From contig JALNQF010000055.1 of NCBI GenBank assembly GCA_028456385.1, positions 171,522 to 235,521 on the forward strand: DNA of 64,000 nucleotides. Direction: 5' to 3'. Positions 34,532 through 45,614 of the stretch are shown here, one piece after another. Positions within the stretch are counted from its first letter, which is position 1. Each line of letters starts with the position of its first letter. A program made the position numbers and the translations under genes. The notes beneath the pieces were generated by a model. The model was not told where the DNA came from. It saw only the letters and a list, made by a program, of their open reading frames with translations, and searched no databases. The stretch is from Ophiosphaerella korrae. Its lineage: Eukaryota; Ascomycota; Dothideomycetes; Pleosporales; Phaeosphaeriaceae.

Positions 34532-35700
34532 ATGGAAGAGATTACAACAATCGAATTCTTTGGTATGTTCTGCTTCCTTTCTGTGTGTGGCGTTTACTTT
34601 GCTTGTTGCTTTCCTCTCCTAATACTAGGACTGTTAGCTAATTGCTTCCGATCACGCAAAGGTACCGCGACCTTCAGATTGCGCACTAAGGGTTTGACGA
34701 TATTGCACGACTGCTGACTTGCTTGAAGACGTCATAGAATTAGATTACATTGTTATCTCACATGCACATTTCGATCAGTAAGGTGCTCCTATCTACTTGC
34801 TGCTACTTCAAGTTAACTCGAGTAGTCTTCCAGGAGCTGACCGTCTTGCTTTGAAGACTGGTGCCACTGTCATTGCAAATTGCGAGGCTATCAGCTGTCT
34901 CCGGCGAGCTGGAGTACCCGAAACTCAGCTTATCTCATCAAAGCTTCAGAAGGCAGTATCGAACTCGCTCCTGGCCCACCTCTTGCACCACGTAAGCCCC
35001 ACGTCAGGTTTGCATCAGTGGCTATTCATGTCTGGCCGTCTGTGCATTCTTTGATGCCTGGAGTATCTCATGAAGACATTCCGGAGGTTTTCGATACCAA
35101 TACATCGTATCGGGGGGATGATAACGGCTACGCCTGTTCACTAGATATCACGCAGCCCATGCAGCATGGCCTTTTTCGCCTGAAAGAGTTCATTTCAAAA
35201 GATCACCTGGATGCCGGTACTCGCGCTTTTGCCGATTATGTACAAGATCGCAAGAGGAACATCATGTCACATTGTGACGGTGGTCAGCTCATGTATAACT
35301 TCATTATAGGAGACAAGACCGTGCTGTTCAATACGCATCTCAGCGCTTACGAGGGTGTGATGCGATACTTAGAGCCGAAACCAGACGCGGCAATACTAGG
35401 CGCGGGCGGTTGAGCAAATCTGAATGGTAGACCATTTGCGGAGTCAGCTGCAGAGTTTCTCAAGCTTCAGACTTAGTGGCTTCAGGAGCCTCCGCAGATC
35501 TTCTTCTGTCTACACGATGAACGGCATGCCGAAAATTGTCTTCTAATCGAATTCATACGCTAGCATTCAATACTGCAGTATCATCAAGCCTTACAGGTCC
35601 GATGTCACGGCTGCCAAAGAGGCTATAGAACAACATACTTCAAGCAAGGTACTCGTTTCCGAGCTTGCAACTCCTTACATGTTGTTTCGGGAATAGAATT
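34532..35700 (+). pseudogene. Decayed metallo-beta-lactamase-fold hydrolase (UlaG-like)
   Basis: It starts MEEITTIEFFG, followed by an intron-like gtatgt...tactag (34563-34630). The pieces then are FRLRTKGLTILHDC, DYIVISHAHFDQ, LPGADRLALKTGATVIANCE, SIELAPGPPLAPRKPHVRF, AIHVWPSVHSLMPG, MSHCDGGQLMYNFIIGD, LSAYEGVMRYLEPKPDAAIL, and after a stop NLNGRPFAESAAEFL. The HAHFDQ stretch corresponds to the HxHxDH zinc motif, with the final H now Q. Frame changes (about 34720-34830 and 34935-34950), a TGA at 35411 and a scrambled C-terminus show the gene is dead. Family knowledge: the fold includes metal-dependent lactonases and related cytosolic hydrolases. The substrate is unknown. All pieces are in the same order and strand, so this is decay in place rather than rearrangement. 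Confidence 0.7.
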
Positions 35701-36355
35701 TAAGATAAGTACGTAGCCAGTATCAGCGCATCCCTATATGTGCATTTCTCCACTTGGTCGTTGTTGATGGGTGTTGTCTGTTCAAGATCGTATATTTTAG
35801 GCGCTTTGGTCCAGGCTACATACCTGCACGCCATTGAGCTTCGTAGTGCTTTGACATTCAAGATGATTCATTTGCCTGTAGCCCTTTTGTCATCACTTAT
35901 GCGACGTGCAGTGTTGACATCCACAATCCGCAAATTATAGCAGGCTAACGTCTCCACGAGTTCCTTGGATTAGCAATGCCATCGTTGATTTTGGCCTGTA
36001 CATTGTCTTACATCCGGTGATAAGATCACCTTTGCACATCCTAGTTTCCTCGACTACGGCTGAAGCCATCTTTTATGACATCTAGTCTGGACTTTCCTCC
36101 AACAGACGCGACATGACGTACCGCCACCGCAGTCATACCGATGAGAGACCCAATATTCACTGCATGATGAACTAAACCAGAATTTCGATACAACCGAGCG
36201 GACTTGGCTTTCACATAGAGATTGAAAACTCCTCTAGACTAATTTAGCAGGAACGGAGCAAGACTGAGACGATAAATACGTCTAGATGCTTATAAAACTC
36301 AAGCATCTTATGACTTTGCGCTGGTCAATGTGAGGTGTTCGTGCTAGTTGATCTC
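35701..36355. other. Intergenic, possible gene relic
   Basis: No intact frame. Minus-strand fragments (for example VNIGSLIGMTAVAV near 36160-36120) faintly recall a short-chain dehydrogenase, but this is too weak to call. Confidence 0.25.
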
Positions 36356-36774
36356 AAAAAGGCCCTGGTAGCAAATACCCTAACTTTTGGTCGCATATCT
36401 TGCGTTTCAGAATCTAGCAGAGCTGATTATTAACGATAGCTAAATTGTATCTAGCTTTCATAAGAGCTTATAGGGGTATATTCTAAAAGCCCTTATCTAA
36501 TAATAGTGTCTATTAGCGCTACTAAAATGCTACTAAAACTTTAATAGAGGTAATTAGTAGAGCTTAGGTCTAACAGCCACCCCTATTAAGGTTTTAGTAG
36601 CATTTTAGTAGTACTAATAGACACCCTTATCAGGCAAGGACTTTTAGAATATACCCCTATAAGCTCTTATGAAAGCTAAATACAGTTTAGCTATTGTTAA
36701 TAATTAGCTCTGCTAGATTCTGAAACGCAAGATATGCAACCGAAAGTTAAGGTATTTGCTACCAGGGCCTTTTT
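36356..36774. mobile_element. 419-bp fold-back (MITE-like) element
   Basis: Two arms of about 195 bp (36356-36550 and 36579-36774) are inverted copies of each other with a spacer of roughly 28 bp. Both ends read AAAAAGGCCCTGGTAGCAAA. Arm differences are mainly transitions plus a few small changes. It has no coding capacity and no obvious flanking target duplication. The arms could fold into a nearly perfect hairpin, and a transcript would be double-stranded. Confidence 0.75.
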
Positions 36775-37576
36775 CCTTCGATTTCTAAGTGGCTGGGACT
36801 CCAGTACAGGGTAACGTTGGTCATACAAAGCTTCTTTATGATCTCTGCTACTACCTACGCCTCCTTAGCAAGGTCTGTGCTGGTGCGGGTCGGCCGCCCT
36901 CCTGCAAGCGTGCTTAGGAATTTAGACAGCTCCAACTCGCATTCTTATTGATAATTCTCTTGCCAACTTCCTGGGAATTCCAGGACTTCTAGGCTCTGAA
37001 GTGGCAAATCACCAGGGTATATATTTAGCCTTACTCTTAGGACCCTCTATGGCTCGCAAGAAAGGATAGAGAGAGCTAGGTATGCGGTGTTCTAACCATT
37101 GCTAGCGCTTTCGGCCAAGGACTTCCCTATGCATATGTTGTTAACGTAGTCGCTGATTCTATCAGTAAAACGGATACAGCACTCTCGCGCCGATACGATG
37201 CGCTAAGAGATGTCTGGCGCTAGGTAGTCTTCTCAAGCAAGCTGCAGGGCCAAGCAGACATTCACCGATCTGGAGGGGGCGGCACGTCCGCTATTAGCGC
37301 GTTGGATAGCATAAACATAGCACCCCTTTCTGAGTGAAGAGATTTTTGTGGTTGCAGTACCTCTGTGTCCCGATTTTGGGCTCGGGCAGTGCCATCGCCC
37401 AGACGGATCTTCTGCCATCCGACGGCTGCTTATGAAAATACGAATGGGACTAACTTATTGATAAACAAGAGCAGCCCTTGAGCAAAGTTTGTGCTTAAAG
37501 ATTTAGCGTTTCTATTGCCCTGCTATTTCACGTTTTTACTATCCCCTTCCTCAGACAAAGCTTAACCGAAGTTAAT
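36775..37576. other. Intergenic, degenerate coding-like relic
   Basis: Fragments of plus-strand reading (NSLANFLGIPGLLGSEVANH around 36950; LTIASAFGQGLPYAYVVNVV around 37092) look protein-like but are separated by stops and frame changes and cannot be assigned. No intact gene. Confidence 0.25.
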
Positions 37577-38533
37577 TTACAAAATCTCGCTAAGAAAGGA
37601 GAGCTGAAATTTAATATTCTGCTCGAAGACCTCTCCGTGATACGGGTCGAAATGACCTGCGCATTGTAGAAGTTCCAGCTTCTTCGGCTCGTATGCTGAT
37701 GCATAAGCTTTGAGCTGCGTAAAGGTCGGGGCACAACGATCGTCGCCGGCAGCGACCAGGAGCAGCGGCGTGGGTGCAATGCGATGCATAAATGCTTGAG
37801 GCTCGAAGGCTCTGACGTTAAGCAGAGTTTGTGGGGTCGTGTTTGGTGTCCACGGTAAGTTCTGTTTTTCTAATTCCTTCAAGAACGGTATGATGTTCGG
37901 GTCGTGAACCATGGCGCCACTGCTGCCCTCTGTAGCTTGTTTCGAAGTCTCTGCGAACATTTTGATCAATGCTGGAGATATGCCAGCTTTGAGGTCTTTC
38001 CGGCTAGCGTATAATCCAGGCACGTGGTGAGCGATGCCAGAAGCCAACACCTCCCCAGACACAAAGGGAACCTGAGAGATCACCGCTCGGATTCGTTTGT
38101 CGAAAGCAGCGGCGTGTAGGACGCATCCTCCACTCATGCTACTACCCCAGAAGATGATTTTTGTTTCATCGACATCCCCTAGAGAGGCGGCAAAGTCGAA
38201 GGCATCCGAGTAGTCCTTCGACTGTTGGATAGGATCAGTCTCGTTTCGAGGCAGACCGTCACTTGCACCCCAATTGCGATGGTCGTACAACAAAACTCTA
38301 TACCCAGCAGCTTGAAACCGTTCAGCGAACGTCGGAAGGAACTGTTCCTTTAAACCAGCGAGCTGCCTCCAACTTAGCTTATTATGAAAGTATGCTCGTA
38401 GTGAACTCACCCCAGATGCCATGATAACACATGGATACTTCTTATGTGTCTCTCCATCACCACTATAGAACCAGCCTCTTAGAGTAAGTCCGTCGACAGT
38501 AGAGAACTCGATATCGCGGCGGTTCGATGTCAT
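37577..38533 (-). CDS. Alpha/beta hydrolase (polyketide-transferase-like family)
   Basis: A single exon of 318 residues. Motifs: GLTLRGWFYSG at the N-terminus, YPCVIMASGV with the oxyanion region, YRVLLYDHRNWGASDG, the nucleophile elbow IIFWGSSMSGGCVLHAA (a Ser at residue ~129-131 of an SxSGG-type elbow instead of strict GxSxG), the acid in LLVAAGDDRCAP (~274), and the histidine in CAGHFDPYHG (~299). Length and motifs fit the fungal alpha/beta hydrolases that release or transfer polyketide chains, the fumagillin af380-type group. That assignment is family-level inference; a general esterase or dienelactone-hydrolase-like role is also possible. No signal peptide, so probably cytosolic. A TATA-like tattatatatgg lies near 38612, about 80 bp upstream. 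It is divergent from the P450 pseudogene. Confidence 0.82.
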   Translation of the reverse strand: MTSNRRDIEFSTVDGLTLRGWFYSGDGETHKKYPCVIMASGVSSLRAYFHNKLSWRQLAGLKEQFLPTFAERFQAAGYRVLLYDHRNWGASDGLPRNETDPIQQSKDYSDAFDFAASLGDVDETKIIFWGSSMSGGCVLHAAAFDKRIRAVISQVPFVSGEVLASGIAHHVPGLYASRKDLKAGISPALIKMFAETSKQATEGSSGAMVHDPNIIPFLKELEKQNLPWTPNTTPQTLLNVRAFEPQAFMHRIAPTPLLLVAAGDDRCAPTFTQLKAYASAYEPKKLELLQCAGHFDPYHGEVFEQNIKFQLSFLSEIL

Positions 38534-38979
38534 TGTTGAAGCTCCGAATGATCAAGGATGCGGCTGCTTTGACGAAAGATAACTCAATGAGTGGATACGG
38601 ACTACGCCGCTATTATATATGGCTCTCAACGTCCACTTTGAGTGCTTTGCCCTGTTCCGATAGGAAGAGCGGTAAAATTAGCGTGCGCTAGACTACCCGA
38701 ACTCCACCCGGATTCCGAAACTGCTCGCACAATGGTCGCAGGAGCGCAGGCCCCGTCGGAAGCTAACTAGTGCAAGTTCCCATTTGGTCGTCGGAGAGCG
38801 CCCTAAACCGCGACCCGCCGGAAGCTAGGTAGTCAAGGTGCCTCTTGTTGATTTCCTACACTCAGTCACCTTGATACTGAACGCGGTCATTGATTGGCTT
38901 AATCTTAAAGGCTTGATGTCTACACTGACTATGCCGTTATTGCTGAGATCCAAAGCAGATCCATACACAGGTCAAGATA
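38534..38979. promoter_or_regulatory. Divergent promoter with repeated CGGAAGCTA sites
   Basis: The 446-bp gap between the hydrolase and the P450 holds a direct repeat, gtCGGAAGCTAactagt (about 38757-38772) and gcCGGAAGCTAggtagt (about 38817-38832), plus half sites cccgaac (38697) and attccgaaac (38712). Spaced CGG words suggest a Zn2Cys6 regulator; which one is unknown. Confidence 0.4.
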
Positions 38980-40316
38980 TTGTATACAGACATTGTCACT
39001 TATTTCAACGACGGTTGGGCAAGATCAAGCTTGGGAGGCCGCTCCGTGCTTGAACTCGCCTTCTATTTGGTCTTCACTTTGTCATCGTGGGGGCTTTTCC
39101 GGGCAGTTTTCTTGCTCTACTTCCATCCGTTGGCCTCCTTCCCTGGCCCCTACAAAGCTGCTCTCTCCACGTGGTGGCTATATGCCTTGAGTAAAAGCGG
39201 TCAAACAGAAGAGGTTCTGGAGCGGCTGTACAAGAAATACAGTATGCACCAGCCGCGACCTCTACCACGGAACCACTGACCACGTACACAGACACACGCG
39301 CACTAAGAATTACCCCAAACGAGCTACATATTACCGATCCCGCTCTTTACCACACGACCTACTCGCAACGTTATACATTTACAAAGCAACAGTATTTCTA
39401 CGATGCTTTCAACACACCACATTCAGTCTTTGTTGAGACGGATAAGGACCTGCATCATGCTCGACGAAAGGTGCTGAGCAATAAACTTTTATCACGCCTT
39501 CAGGTACCCAAACCCCTCCTGATTCAAGCAAATTCATTGCTAAAGTTAACGCAGGTGCTTGACAGTTAATTTTATTACTGAAGTTGCATTTGGGGAATCA
39601 TTCGATCTCCTGATTAAGGCCGAAAACAATACTTTCAATACGCCATTTCTTGAGTCTTTTGACCTAGCCTCGGAATCAGTCTGGGACCTCATGTACTTTC
39701 CTATTCTCCGGGTCATCGTCAACAACGCCCCACCTGCTGTTACGGTGAAGCTCAGTCAATCGGCGGCAAGGTATCAAGGCCTTCTTCGCGCCGTTACGGA
39801 CACCGTGTCCAATTTCGGACGATTGAAATGTTTCGGGAAGAGCTTGGAACACGACATCCTGTTCGATTCCTTGTCACATTTAGATGATAAAATCTTATTG
39901 GCTGAGGCGACTGATATCCTAGCGGCAGGGTCTGACACAACGGCAACTACGCTCGCAATTGCCATCCAATAAATAACCAAACGCCCTAATATCTTGAAGA
40001 GACTGAAGGACGAGTTGAGAGAAGTTGGGGTTGCTACAGAGCAAGATTACAAGCTTGTTGAGCTTGAGAAACTCCAATATCTAGTACGTTCTTTGATTAA
40101 TTATCGTGCACAGCTAAATGTTATTAGACTGCCTGTGTCAAGGAAACCATGCGCTACGCCATGGCAGTCCCTGGACGGCTTCCACGTGTTGTGCCTGACG
40201 GACCAGAGCCTTTCATAGTTGACGGTAAAACCGTCCCAGCTGGAGTAAGTAACACGGATCAGTGTTTCTGATATAGCCGTTAAACGCATTCTCAGGCCTC
40301 TGTTGGCATGTCCGCA
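38980..40316 (+). pseudogene. Cytochrome P450, internally deleted and truncated
   Basis: It starts with a membrane anchor (LAFYLVFTLSSWGLFRAVFLLY, cut by charged ends) and the hinge FHPLASFPGPYKAAL. A normal intron (39242-39291) leads into ALRITPNELHITDPALYHTT and DLHHARRKVLSNKLLSRL. After VLDS (39563) the frame stops. LTVNFITEVAFGESFDLL resumes from 39559 in the next frame, with roughly 15-20 residues missing. The I-helix AGSDTTATT is present, but the next codons read AIQ-stop-ITKRP (TAA at 39970, a CAA-to-TAA type change). Two further introns (40084-40127 and 40245-40295) lead to the K-helix KETMRYAMAVPGRLPR and VGMSAL. There the homology ends: the PERF region and the heme-binding Cys loop are absent. 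Dead gene of the fungal E-class P450 type. Confidence 0.8.
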
Positions 40317-40561
40317 TTGAAGGTCGATTTGCTAAGCCCCGCACGGCATCGCATTGGCGCGCGATGCCCGCTATAGGCATGATCACGGATGGTAATGGAA
40401 CCTTCACTAGCACTATATACATCTAAGCACTGAGTTGGATGATCGCGATATGTCCAGTAGTCAAAGGTAAATCTTTTTGTCAGCATCTATCTTAAATTTC
40501 ATCTCCAGCCTTCTGCAGACCTTCACAATTGAAGATTCGACATCGCGAAACAACACCTCAC

Positions 40562-41982
40562 ATGGGAGCATTCAAGGTCATCATTGCGGGTGGCGGTCTT
40601 GCAGGCGCTCTTCTAGGTAATGGTCTCAGCAACAATGACGTCGACTTCATGATCTACGAGCGCGACGAAGCCAAATCGAAGAGAGAAGGTTATCAGATAC
40701 GACTAGGTCCTGGAGCGAGGGCAGGATTCCGCGCATGTCTGACGAACGCAAACATAGAGAAGACCACCGCAAAGCTCGGACAATCGTCCGGTTCGCAGGC
40801 AACAGCACCGTCAATTTACAATACGAAATTCGACGAAATTCTCAACCTGACCCTTGTACCGACGTACACAAAGTCTGCAGCCATTAACAGGGTCGTACTT
40901 AGAGATTTACTGTTGGAACCGATCAAAAGAAGTAAAAGGATACAATATGGAAAGGGCTTCAATCGCTACGAGATCGTCACTCAAAAGGACGGCAGAGAGA
41001 GAGTGAAGGTTTGCTTTTCGGACGGTTCCCATGATGTCTGCGATGTGCTTGTCGGTGCTGACGGCGCAAAATCCAAGGTAGGTATAACATGGTGGAGCTA
41101 AAGACGCGAAGCTGATAGTCGACTTAGATAAATAAGCAACTTGGCTTGAACAACATTCACCTTCTCGATAGCCACTAGTCTTTTTTATCGAAATGAAGCC
41201 TCCCGTTCGATCGAATGATGAAATTGCCTCTAAAACTGCGTGAAGGGCCCATTCTTGTACTTTCCAAGGATACCATATTGTTCTACGCACTTTATCTCCC
41301 TGAGGGTGAGGTGGCCAGTGGATCTAATCCGGCAGTTGATATCAAAAAATCACTGCAATACGATGAAAAGGCGGCATCCTTCTACTGGGCTCTCAACATT
41401 CCAGTCGAGGCACTTCCTTACAAGAAAGCTTCAGAAATCCAAAATCCCAGACGAATTTGTCTCGAGGCAATTAAGGACTGGGTGCCCGAGTTCCACCATA
41501 TGCTCAATGTTGGAGCAGACGATCCCGACAAAACCGACATGCTCGTGACGCAGTTCCGTGCGAGTACACAGCCCAAGGCGAATTGGCGAACGCTAGTCCA
41601 AAGGACTGGAAACGAAGAGGGACATCCTCGAGTGTGGGTAGTGGGAGATGCCATCCATGCTATGCAGCCGAACCGCGGTCAAGGAGGCAACCAGGTATTG
41701 GCTGATTGTGCCGACATGCTTCCCCAATTACTTCATCTTAACTCTCTTGCCAGCATTGGCCAAAAGCATCCGACGTTGGAAGAGACTAAAACGGCGTGTG
41801 ACAGATATGAAGCGGCTATGATATCACGAGCTTTCCCATGGGTCAGAAAAAGTGGAGGCGTAAGCTTTCCACGCATTAATCTTGATGGTTTTATGGACAT
41901 TATCGTGCACTTTGCGGCTAAATTAGTCATGCCACTGCTCAGGTTGTACTATGGTATTTTCTCTCAGAAGAGTGAGGAATAA
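40562..41982 (+). pseudogene. FAD monooxygenase 1 with two nonsense codons
   Basis: Two exons (40562-41077 and 41128-41982) in phase, 457 codons with the terminal stop. The Rossmann motif IIAGGGLAGALL lies at residues ~7-18, followed by YERDEAKSKREGYQIRLGPG. Then come VLVGADGAKSK before the intron, GDAIHAMQPNRGQGGNQVLA (FAD-binding GD motif), and a hydrophobic C-terminal helix (FAAKLVMPLLRLYYGIF), possibly a membrane anchor. Codon 189 is TAG (41176-41178) and codon 195 is TGA (41194-41196); the rest is open. Comparison with paralogue FMO2 suggests a Trp and an Arg or Gly originally, so at least one fits a C-to-T/G-to-A transition. Family: group A aromatic or polyketide hydroxylases using NAD(P)H. 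I see no intron that would remove both stops. The start is the ATG nearest the Rossmann motif. Confidence 0.78.
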
Positions 41983-42007
41983 AGCTCATTCGTATTGTGG
42001 TTCATCA

Positions 42008-44674
42008 TTAATCAATGCTTGGTTTCTGACCTTTACTCATCTGTGAGAAACAACATGCAAGTGCATGAGCCATACTTTGCCATGGTCTCTGAGATCGCAG
42101 TATCTTCTCCGCATTGACAAGTAATCTACGACTACTCTCGTAATTGTCTAATGTGCCAATGCCGGTAATGTGCACTCGGAAATCTTGGACGCAGCTAGTC
42201 CATGCGTCTATACGGGGCTTTCCGATTACTTTGTCCAGACGGAGAAGGTCCCCCTGTGGTGCTGGACATTGTACGAGCTGATCGTAAAGAAGAATGTAAC
42301 TAACAGCAATGACAAGCGATAAGGAAGAATAGTATGCTGGGTAACGAATACTTCGCAAGGACGAGTATATCTGAGATGCGTGCCACAGGCAAGTCCGGGC
42401 AGTGCTCTGGTCGCGTTGCAGGTACGCTTTCAACCTCTCTCTGGATCCTTGCATCTCAGCACCGTTTGCTTGCCACCCTACAGAAGCATAGATCATGCGT
42501 AACGGGATCTCCCGCAATATGGCGACAACATGTAACATAAGGTCTTGCCCGTTGTATCCCATCCCGGGAATCTGTAGGGATTCAGGTACGATGGCGTCGT
42601 CTATTACTGCGTCCAAGAAGGCAATATCGTCTTCCGAGGCTCCAAAGGATAATAGCTTCCTGCGAGCGGAATATGTATCTTGCCCTTGAAAGCCCTTACC
42701 TGGCTCAGATCTTATGAGAGACCTTAAGCGCCGTGACGATTGCATGGAATCCAGGATTGCTCTCTCGTCGGCATAGAGACTCAGAACGTTGCTTCTCGTT
42801 GAAAAAGACCCATTATGTCGTATCTGACTGTCTGGATATCCTGTCTGCTTTTCTTCACTCCAATGTCTTGCGTTGCGACATCCCCAGGCGTTGCCGTTAC
42901 ATGGGAGTCGTTGCGTAAAGTCTGTGAGTCTGAACAGCGGACGCAGGTCGAAGAAGATAAGCTGGAAGCACTCTATTACTTTTCGAGATATTAGATGCCC
43001 CATCTTGATGAAGGGATTCGTGTTCAACTTACTATGCACGCAGTGTACTAAGCGGACAACTTCCTCCCCCTGCAACCACGCCAACCATGCATCATCTGGA
43101 TCTTGGTCAATTGCAGACTCGTTAGCATCACTGAAGTCAGCGGGGGCCTTCAGACCGCGACACAATGCTACGAGCATACTTTTCTCCTGCTGGAAAACAG
43201 TCTGGTCCACGACCGAGCCGGAAAACATCAGCCCGACATCTCGCAAGAGCACACACTGTACTAATGATAACTCCGGTCTTTGCGTAGTGTTCTGAAGGTT
43301 CTACTTCGTCAGCCATCACGATGTCATCCAGACTGCCTAGACTTACTTTGGGATGTGTAGCTCTTCGCAGTAGGTTTTGTAAGACCGCAGTGAATATAGG
43401 AGCATCTCGGACGTCAGAGTATTGACTACCAATAGCAGCAACTGCGGTAAGAAGCATCCACGATAGGTCGTCGGATCCCACTCTCATCGGGTGTACGAAT
43501 GGAAGGTGAGGATCAAAATACTCAAAGTATAGCTCTACGAAAACATGAAGCAATCTAGAGGGAAGGAATGACTCGTCATTATACCCGCGCTCTAAGATGT
43601 AGAAATCACATAGTGTAGTATAGGGGGTTTCTGGTATCTTGCTCACATGACCAAAGAGCTCAGCACCAGCAATCTGCAACTCTTCTTCTTGAAGCACAGG
43701 GAAGGGTGGGCAAACGTCTGTCGGAGGAGTGCAAGTTGCGTTCAGATCTGCGCGTATCCTGACTTCATTACTGTCCATAGTGGTGCGAGGCTCGGTTCCA
43801 GATCCCATGAAAGTGGCACATCCAGTGGTCTCCACCGTGGCCAGACTGCCATCGTTGGGCATGCAGGGGTTAGATATACCCTGGTCCAGAGTATACGGAG
43901 CTTGAGAAGGAATCTCGAGAGAGTGCGTCATGTACACAAAGGGAAAGCCAAAGCCACGTGATATTTCATCGGCGTAACGCATGTCGTGTGGGAAATAGTC
44001 CGCGAAAATATCAGACTCTCCCATGCTGATGGAATCCGGTGTGGGGAAAAGACCACGCCAGCTTTCTCTATTCGCCTCTTCTGCTAACGAGTTGCTCAAC
44101 GAAGTCGTAACAGATAAGCGGTTTGGCGGTGAAGTGACTAAGGCGTGTGGGCCTGACCCAATAGAGGTGGATGCTGGCGCCGGAACTGTCGGAAGATGGG
44201 GTAGTGGCGCAGTAGGGCCTTGTTCTGCGAAATTTTCGGGCAAAGGCTCACTTGGCAGAAGATTGCTTGACCGCAGCATGGAGGAAATTGAACTCTGGCG
44301 CTGCTCACCGCTGTATTCGCAAATGGAACGTCTTCGCTCACATCGTGCACAGGGAACTCCACCGTAGCAGCGCTGCTTAGCTTGAACACAAGGAACACAA
44401 GCTCTTACAATGCTTCCGTTGTTATCTAGCTGCGAATCATGTGGTCCATGAATGGCTTCGTGGCGAAGCAACGTATCGCTGTGCATTGTTAGCATTACGC
44501 CAAAACATGGAGTCGACATGGAAATACCTACTTTCTTGAGAAAGACTTTCTGCACACACTACAGCTGAAGGGCTTCAAGCCCGAGTGTCGAAGCAAATGA
44601 CGTTGTAGATGACCATTGCGCTGGAATGTGTTGTTGCAGTATTTGCACCGCAGCATCCTCGACTGATTCGGCAT
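42008..44674 (-). CDS. TF2: dual C2H2 + Zn2Cys6 transcription factor
   Basis: Three exons (44674-44532, 44478-43305 and 43255-42008), in phase, about 854 residues. It has two C2H2 fingers, C10-C13-H26-H30 and C38-C41-H54-H58; the second is split by intron 1. A Zn2Cys6 cluster (C75, C78, C85, C91, C94, C101) follows, then a Ser/Pro-rich linker. The fungal-specific transcription factor domain starts near LLHVFVELYFEYFDPHLPFV (residue ~330). The order C2H2-C2H2-Zn2Cys6-Fungal_trans is a known but less common fungal architecture. It is nuclear. It lies tail-to-tail with FMO1 (25-bp gap) and upstream of ADH, so it probably regulates this cluster. No lesions seen. Intron 2 (43304-43256; gtagaacc donor) is inferred from the frame switch to CVLLRDVGLMFSG. 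Confidence 0.87.
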
Positions 44675-45614
44675 GATCTTGCGGCTTCTACTTTCTGGCA
44701 CACTCGTGCTGCGTTTTTGTACGATTACATCTGCTGGATTGCAAGGCTGTCCATTCCGAATTCGTTCCTTGTGTCAACCTGTGGAAATCGAAAAGGGTTC
44801 CTGACAGATTTTAAGCAGAGACGATGTGCGGGCGGTAACGGCCCAACCTGCGGCTGGTGTGAAACGGCCGACTTTTAGGTCTGTTCAGGTTTTGTACGAA
44901 AGGAAGTTTCCTACATGCGCGATATTAGCGTGAGTGGCCGGTATGGGCACCTGAATAGGTCGCCGTCGTATTCGGGACCTGTCGCTAGAGAGTTTTGTCG
45001 GCTAAGCCAGGATCTTATTGCTACGCTGCGCCTATTTGTGGGCGAATAAGTGCGAAATAAGTTGTCCTGTAGAAATGCGCACGCTCCTTGCACACGATAC
45101 GCATCGCGTAGAAAACCAAAACACTAGCTTACCATACAAACTTTGCTGCTAAATATCTGAACATCCTTACATTATTTTACTTTACAAACCTCTAAAGTTT
45201 TTCAAATTAACCTACTGCACGTTGTCCTCAAATTGCATCTAATTCGAAGCATAGGAATAGCAAAGAAAGCTACTCTGGAAAAGCGAAGAAAGGTATGTGA
45301 TGGCCCGTGCTCACGCTAAAATCTTGTATGGGAAAGCAAAGAAAGGCAGTGGAGTTGTTCGAAGCATCAGATGGAGTAATAATAGATAAGATTTAGTTTA
45401 TTATTGCCTAACAAAATACCAGTCTATACGTGCGCGCGCGAATATTTTAATATTCCTAAGCATAGATATATACTAAACCTAAAATTGAGCCAAAACCACA
45501 AATTATAATTTATTACTCGATTCCTACTAGGAATCGACTTCTTGGTAGGCGCACAGTCCTCTTTCAAGACGATTCCTACTGGGAATCGGTTGAACCAGGC
45601 CTTATAGAGCATCT
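44675..45614. other. Intergenic between TF2 and ADH
   Basis: TF2 promoter side: GC-rich with several CGG/CCG words (about 44829-44872). 45240-45350 holds an imperfectly repeated agcaaagaaag motif (three times). No gene supported. Confidence 0.4.
45518..45588. repeat. Two 19-bp palindromes CGATTCC-N5-GGAATCG
   Basis: Copies at 45518-45536 and 45570-45588 differ only at one loop base. They have perfect 7-bp arms and lie 27-97 bp beyond the ADH stop codon. They may be a transcription-end or protein-binding signal, or the footprint of a small repeat. Confidence 0.5.

Noticed and set aside
36120..36240. Short-chain dehydrogenase-like fragment
   Set aside because: Only one weak motif (VNIGSLIGMT) without the cofactor or catalytic motifs.
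39504..39554. Apparent intron gtaccc...cgcag in the P450
   Set aside because: The interval reads in frame as VPKPLLIQANSLLKLTQ, matching the family, so it is coding; the frame break comes later and reflects a deletion.
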